A stretch of 61,584 nucleotides of DNA from Candidatus Endomicrobiellum porotermitis (GTDB lineage Bacteria; Elusimicrobiota; Endomicrobiia; Endomicrobiales; Endomicrobiaceae). Below the pieces are notes generated by a model. That model was not told the origin of the DNA, did not search any database, and saw only the letters and a program-made list of their open reading frames with translations. The translations under genes were made by a program, and so were the position numbers. Positions within the stretch are counted from its first letter, which is position 1, and each line of letters starts with the position of its first letter. This document shows, piece after piece, positions 58,127-61,584 of the stretch. The DNA is taken from assembly GCA_031289055.1 (NCBI GenBank), contig JAITQE010000023.1, positions 1 to 61,584 on the forward strand. The letters run 5' to 3'.

Positions 58127-58657
58127 TTACAAAACAGTCTTATTAAAAATATTATTACCAAGACTATCTATCGCAACAACTAAGGGCATATCTTTAACTT
58201 CAAATCTATAAACAGCTTCAGGTTCTAAATCTTCAAAAGCCAACAATTCGGCTTTTTTTACTGTCTTTGAAATAAGCGCTCCAACGCCGCCTGTTGCGAC
58301 AAGATATACCGCATTGTTCTCTTTCAAGGCTTTTGCCGCCAATTCCGTTCTGGCGCCTTTACCTATTAAAACTTTAACGCCTTCTTTTAAAATTCTCGGC
58401 GTATAAACGTCCATTCTGGAAGACGTTGTAGGTCCGCAAGATCCCACAATCTCTCCGGGTTTTGTCGGAGTAGGTCCACAATAATAAATTGCCGAATTTT
58501 TTAAATCAATAGGCAGCTTTTCACTCTTGTCTAAAATATCTACAATTCTTTTATGCGCTGCGTCTCTTGCCGTATAAATATTTCCGCTAAGTAGAACTTT
58601 TTGTCCGGCTTTTACATCTTTAATATTTAAAATTAAATCTTGTAAATTTATTTTCAT
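58127..58657 (-). CDS. fumB: Class I fumarate hydratase, beta subunit
   Basis: This 176-aa protein corresponds to the C-terminal half of one-chain class I fumarases (YYCGPTPTKPGEIVGSCGPTTS, then GKGARTELAAKAL). I chose Met 58657 because its ATG overlaps the alpha-subunit stop (ATGA); the frame extends upstream to 58690 without family support. With the alpha subunit it interconverts fumarate and malate. Confidence 0.93.
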   Translation of the reverse strand: MKINLQDLILNIKDVKAGQKVLLSGNIYTARDAAHKRIVDILDKSEKLPIDLKNSAIYYCGPTPTKPGEIVGSCGPTTSSRMDVYTPRILKEGVKVLIGKGARTELAAKALKENNAVYLVATGGVGALISKTVKKAELLAFEDLEPEAVYRFEVKDMPLVVAIDSLGNNIFNKTVL

Positions 58658-59496
58658 ATAGTGATCGTCTTTCTTCTGCAAGAATGGCATTGAATGCTTA
58701 CCGCGACAGGAAGCGAAGCTATATGCGTAGGTTTTGCAGCTATAAATACAGCAAGCGCTGTAGTATTGCCGCCCATTCCCATTGGACCTATATTTAATTT
58801 GTTGATTTCGGAAAGTAATTCTTGTTCTTTTTTAGCATAGAATGCGTTTTCATTAACGCTGCTTATTTCTCTAAGCAACGCTTTTTTTGATAAAAGTCCA
58901 ACTGAAGCAAAATCCCCGCCTACGCCAACTCCTATAATTAAAGGCGGGCAAGCGTTTTTTCCTTTATCTTTTACAACGCTTAATACAAAATCTTTCACGC
59001 CTTCCCAACATGCAGAAGGCGTAAGCATCTTTAACGACGAGGCGTTTTCGCCGCCGCCGCCTTTGGGAAGAAACGTAATTTCTATTTTTTCTCCTGAAAC
59101 AATATCAATATAAATATTACTTGGCGTATTGTCAGTTGTGTTTTTTCTTTCCAGCGGATCAGAAACAATGGATTTGCGAAGATAGTTGTCTTTATAACCT
59201 AAAGCAACGCCTTTGTTTATTGCATCGCAAATATTACCGTTTTCTACGCGCACTTCTTGACCAAGCTTAATAAAAAAGTTGGCAGTTCCTGTGTCTTGAC
59301 ATAAAGGAACCTTCTCTTTTTTGGCAATAGACGCGTTTTTAGCTATCTGCTCTAATATATCGCGAGCTGCCGAGCCGTTTTCACAGCATATACAATCGCT
59401 TAAAGACTTTAGAACGTCGTCCGGGAGATTATAATTTGTTTCAGCGCATAAATCTTTAACGGCGTTTGTTATAATCTCTGACTCTATTTTTCGCAC
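58654..59496 (-). CDS. fumA: Class I fumarate hydratase, alpha subunit
   Basis: This 280-aa subunit carries the [4Fe-4S] cluster; its Cys ligands are in VPLCQDTGT, NACPPLIIG (nearby) and IQCHSCRR. SDPLERKNTTDNTPSNI is the substrate-site signature. It overlaps malic enzyme by 13 bp and the beta subunit by 4 bp, so malate/fumarate/pyruvate conversion forms one operon. The oxygen-labile cluster fits an anaerobe. Confidence 0.94.
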   Translation of the reverse strand: MRKIESEIITNAVKDLCAETNYNLPDDVLKSLSDCICCENGSAARDILEQIAKNASIAKKEKVPLCQDTGTANFFIKLGQEVRVENGNICDAINKGVALGYKDNYLRKSIVSDPLERKNTTDNTPSNIYIDIVSGEKIEITFLPKGGGGENASSLKMLTPSACWEGVKDFVLSVVKDKGKNACPPLIIGVGVGGDFASVGLLSKKALLREISSVNENAFYAKKEQELLSEINKLNIGPMGMGGNTTALAVFIAAKPTHIASLPVAVSIQCHSCRRKTITI

Positions 59497-60830
59497 TTTC
59501 CTATGTAACCTTTCTTCATCATAGTTTCGGTTATTGCTCTGCTTCTTTTTATTATCTCTTTCGCATCGCTATAAATTTTATCGTAACTTAATTTTTTGAC
59601 GGCTATTTTTTCTTTTACCGCTTTTACGCCTATAGCCGCCGCTATTTTTGGAAATATTTCCCAATCGTCCATCGTTGGAAGAATTTTGTTAGGTCTTATT
59701 TTATTGTCAGGTATACATGAAGCAAGCTCTATTGCCGCGGTTATGCACATCGCGTCGGTAATTGAGGAAGCTCTTACGTCTAACGCTCCTCTAAAAACAC
59801 CGGGGAAACCCAAAGAATTGTTAACTTGATTTTCAAAATCGCTTCTGCCTGTAGCGACAACGACAGCGCCAGCGTCTTTAGCCTCCCAAGGCCAGATTTC
59901 AGGCGTTGGGTTGGCGCAAGTAAAAACTATAGGATTTTTAGCCATAGCTTTTATCCATTCTTTCTTTATCACTCCGGGTCCTGGAGCGGATAAAGCTATG
60001 ACAACGTCGGCATTTTCCATCGCTTCTTTAGCTCCGCCTCTAATGTCGCTCGCATTTGTTATTGACGCAATATTCCACTGTTCTTTGCACAACTCTAAAT
60101 CTTGGCGATCTTTGTGAAGCGTCTCTTTTATGTCAACCATAACTATATTCGCAGGATTTGCTCCATAAAGCGTCAAAAGTTTTGATATACAAATATTTGC
60201 AGCTCCCGCCCCTATCATTGCTATTTTTATTTTGTTTACTTTTTTACCAACAACTTTTAATGCGTTGATAAACCCTGCAAGCGCTACTAAAGCGGTTCCT
60301 TGTTGGTCGTCATGCCACACAGGTATTTTGCATTCTTTTCTTAAGGCATCCAATACGGAAAAACATTTAGGTTGGGAAATATCTTCTAAGTTTACTCCGC
60401 CGAAAGACGGCTGCAATATTTTAACCGTTCGTATTATTTCTTTCTCATCTTTAGTGTCAAGACATATAGGGAAAGCGTCCACGCCGCCAAGATACTTGTA
60501 TAAAAGAGCTTTTCCTTCCATAACAGGAAGTCCTGCTTCGGAACCAATGTCGCCTAGTCCAAGCACTCTCGTGCCATCGCTTACAATCGCCACAGTATTC
60601 CACTTATTTGTATATTCATAGACAAGTTCTGGATTTTTGCTAATGTCAGCGCATACAGCTGCCACGCCGGGACTATACCATATTGAAAAGTCGTTTAAAG
60701 TTTCAATTCTGCACTTTGGAACAACTTCTATTTTTCCGCGGTAAAAAGGGTGCAGTTTTCTTGCAAGCTTTGCCGGCTCTTGAGCAGCCTTCAAAAGCAC
60801 AATTTCATCAACTTTTGTTCGTTTTTTCAT
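59484..60830 (-). CDS. Malic enzyme (NAD(P)-dependent)
   Basis: This 448-aa short-type malic enzyme converts malate to pyruvate and CO2 with NAD(P)H. It shows IWYSPGVAAVC, the metal ligands in WHDDQQGTALVALAG, and the nucleotide-binding GAGAANICISKLL. No phosphotransacetylase-like domain is attached. It heads the malic enzyme-fumAB-coaX operon. In host-associated Elusimicrobiota such an operon could serve either malate use or pyruvate carboxylation; the direction is not readable. Confidence 0.93.
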   Translation of the reverse strand: MKKRTKVDEIVLLKAAQEPAKLARKLHPFYRGKIEVVPKCRIETLNDFSIWYSPGVAAVCADISKNPELVYEYTNKWNTVAIVSDGTRVLGLGDIGSEAGLPVMEGKALLYKYLGGVDAFPICLDTKDEKEIIRTVKILQPSFGGVNLEDISQPKCFSVLDALRKECKIPVWHDDQQGTALVALAGFINALKVVGKKVNKIKIAMIGAGAANICISKLLTLYGANPANIVMVDIKETLHKDRQDLELCKEQWNIASITNASDIRGGAKEAMENADVVIALSAPGPGVIKKEWIKAMAKNPIVFTCANPTPEIWPWEAKDAGAVVVATGRSDFENQVNNSLGFPGVFRGALDVRASSITDAMCITAAIELASCIPDNKIRPNKILPTMDDWEIFPKIAAAIGVKAVKEKIAVKKLSYDKIYSDAKEIIKRSRAITETMMKKGYIGKCEK

Positions 60831-60880
60831 ATGTCTTTCCCGTAAATTATATAATCCAATAATTAAACAATTACACGAGT

Positions 60881-60910
60881 ATTATATATCTTTAGACGCT
60901 TGACCGTCAA
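60881..60910 (-). promoter_or_regulatory. Malic enzyme operon promoter
   Basis: Minus-strand TTGACG (60905-60910) and TATAAT (60881-60886) are separated by 18 bp, with +1 near 60874 and a leader of about 44 nt. The -35 overlaps an inverted repeat TTGAC-G-GTCAA that could be an operator. Confidence 0.65.
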
Positions 60911-60920
60911 ACAACTAAAA

Positions 60921-60960
60921 AAGCAAAAACCCGGACGCGAAAAATTCTCTTGCCGCCCGG
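60921..60960 (-). terminator. Terminator of a lost minus-strand gene
   Basis: Minus-strand CCGGGCG and CGTCCGG form a 7-bp stem (one G-U) followed by GTTTTTGCTTTTTT. It lies just upstream of the malic enzyme promoter and about 20 bp after the end of an Ala-rich reading frame (KAYATALAAAA), so it once ended a gene transcribed from the right. Confidence 0.6.
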
Positions 60961-60975
60961 ATTTAAAATGCGCTT

Positions 60976-61584
60976 TTAATTACGCTGCGGCAGCCAACGC
61001 TGTTGCGTATGCTTTTGTGTTAAAGCGCGTCTACCCTTAGCTAACGGGGCCCCCCCCCAGCTCCAACCGTTTGGCAGAGAATTAAAGCAAATTCGGTAGT
61101 GGACTTTTTTTTTGTGAAACATAAAAAGAAGAGCATAGCGGTTTTGGTCGGCGCGGTAGCGCTTGTAGTGTGGAAGAAGCGAGGAGCTATCAGAATGATA
61201 GCGCTGGCGAAGAAGTTCCGCAGGCGAGAGATTTGAGGGCAAGAGCGGAGCAAATAGCCCAAGAGTTTTACAATTACGAGAGAAAAGTTGCGGATGCTCG
61301 GATACGTTTTTTTCCACAAAGCGATGAAATTTGGAAGCGGAACACTTGTGGCGGAACGCGGGGCTAAAGCCGCAGGCGCCGCCGGATAATGCTTTAATGT
61401 ACATGCGACAATTCCTAGAAACGCGCGTTAGACCGTTATTAGCGCCCAAATTAAGTAAGGATAATAATGACAAGTGGCAGTTAATAGCGAGCCTAAAGCC
61501 GTTTGTCCTTGTTAAAGATGAAATTAAGGAATTGGCAGGTTGCAAGTTTTGAAGTTAAAAAACCTTGCATAGTTTTAATAATAG
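60976..61584. pseudogene. Degenerate stretch with coding scraps
   Basis: No intact gene is visible. On the + strand, fragments in different frames look coding: KHKKKSIAVLVGAVALVVWK (a membrane helix), RDLRARAEQIAQEFYNYERK, and NALMYMRQFLETRVRPLLA running to LKPFVLVKDEIKELAGCKF with a stop at 61552. On the minus strand, a 12-codon Ala-rich end meets the terminator. GGGG followed by nine C at 61046-61058 is unusual. This may be the remains of one or two genes, possibly phage-derived. The family is not recognised. Confidence 0.35.

Overview
The window looks like a chromosome segment of an Elusimicrobiota bacterium of the Endomicrobium type, the termite-gut flagellate endosymbionts. This is inference. 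It rests on low GC content, a complete Gram-negative lipid A and outer-membrane gene set with an lpxC-fabZ fusion, an LpxI-type pyrophosphatase, and above all many frameshifted or truncated gene remnants beside intact housekeeping genes, as in a genome undergoing reduction. I could not run a database search.

Left end (1-7600): a complete-looking type II-C CRISPR-Cas locus. A CRISPR array of 44 identical 36-bp repeats fills 2-2876 and probably continues beyond the left edge. It is followed by a tracrRNA gene (about 2950-3040, + strand), then cas2, cas1 and a compact 1057-aa cas9 on the - strand. Each repeat ends in an extended -10 box (TGTTATAAT), so each spacer can have its own promoter.

7600-9910: decayed zone. 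A polysaccharide flippase lacking both ends meets a glycosyltransferase lacking its 3' end, tail to tail, followed by a frameshifted small gene.

9917-20445: housekeeping genes: recN, nadK, a class A penicillin-binding protein, rng, a radical SAM protein and a Kef-type antiporter.

20445-26047: accessory and decayed zone. It holds a broken exported-protein gene, a broken small gene, cutA, a clpX 3' remnant, a broken gene overlapping the start of a large uncharacterised 1150-aa protein gene, an inverted-repeat structure, and tRNA-Ser(CGA) with its terminator. The 1150-aa protein is the best candidate here for something undescribed.

26199-46001: lptD, an internally deleted ROK kinase, folC, accD, kdsD, a secreted tail-collar protein, msbA, an ABC-F ATPase, recG, rpmB, a TPR/patatin/TolC operon, argH, remnants of cobO and a glutaredoxin, radC, a release-factor-like GGQ protein and a HAD hydrolase.

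46005-57257: phoU and pstB (the latter with a damaged ABC signature), then a long envelope operon on the - strand, in transcription order bamA, ompH, lpxD, lpxC-fabZ, two tandem lpxA genes, lpxI, a DegT aminotransferase and a Gfo/Idh oxidoreductase. The last two are plausibly GnnB and GnnA, making a diamino-sugar precursor for amide-linked lipid A.

57314-60830: coaX, fumarase beta and alpha, and malic enzyme. 60.9-61.58 kb: a terminator and a degenerate stretch.

Four operon-head genes (nadK, mrcA, the radical SAM gene, recG) have a TATAAT box only 6-11 nt before the ATG, which suggests leaderless or nearly leaderless mRNAs.
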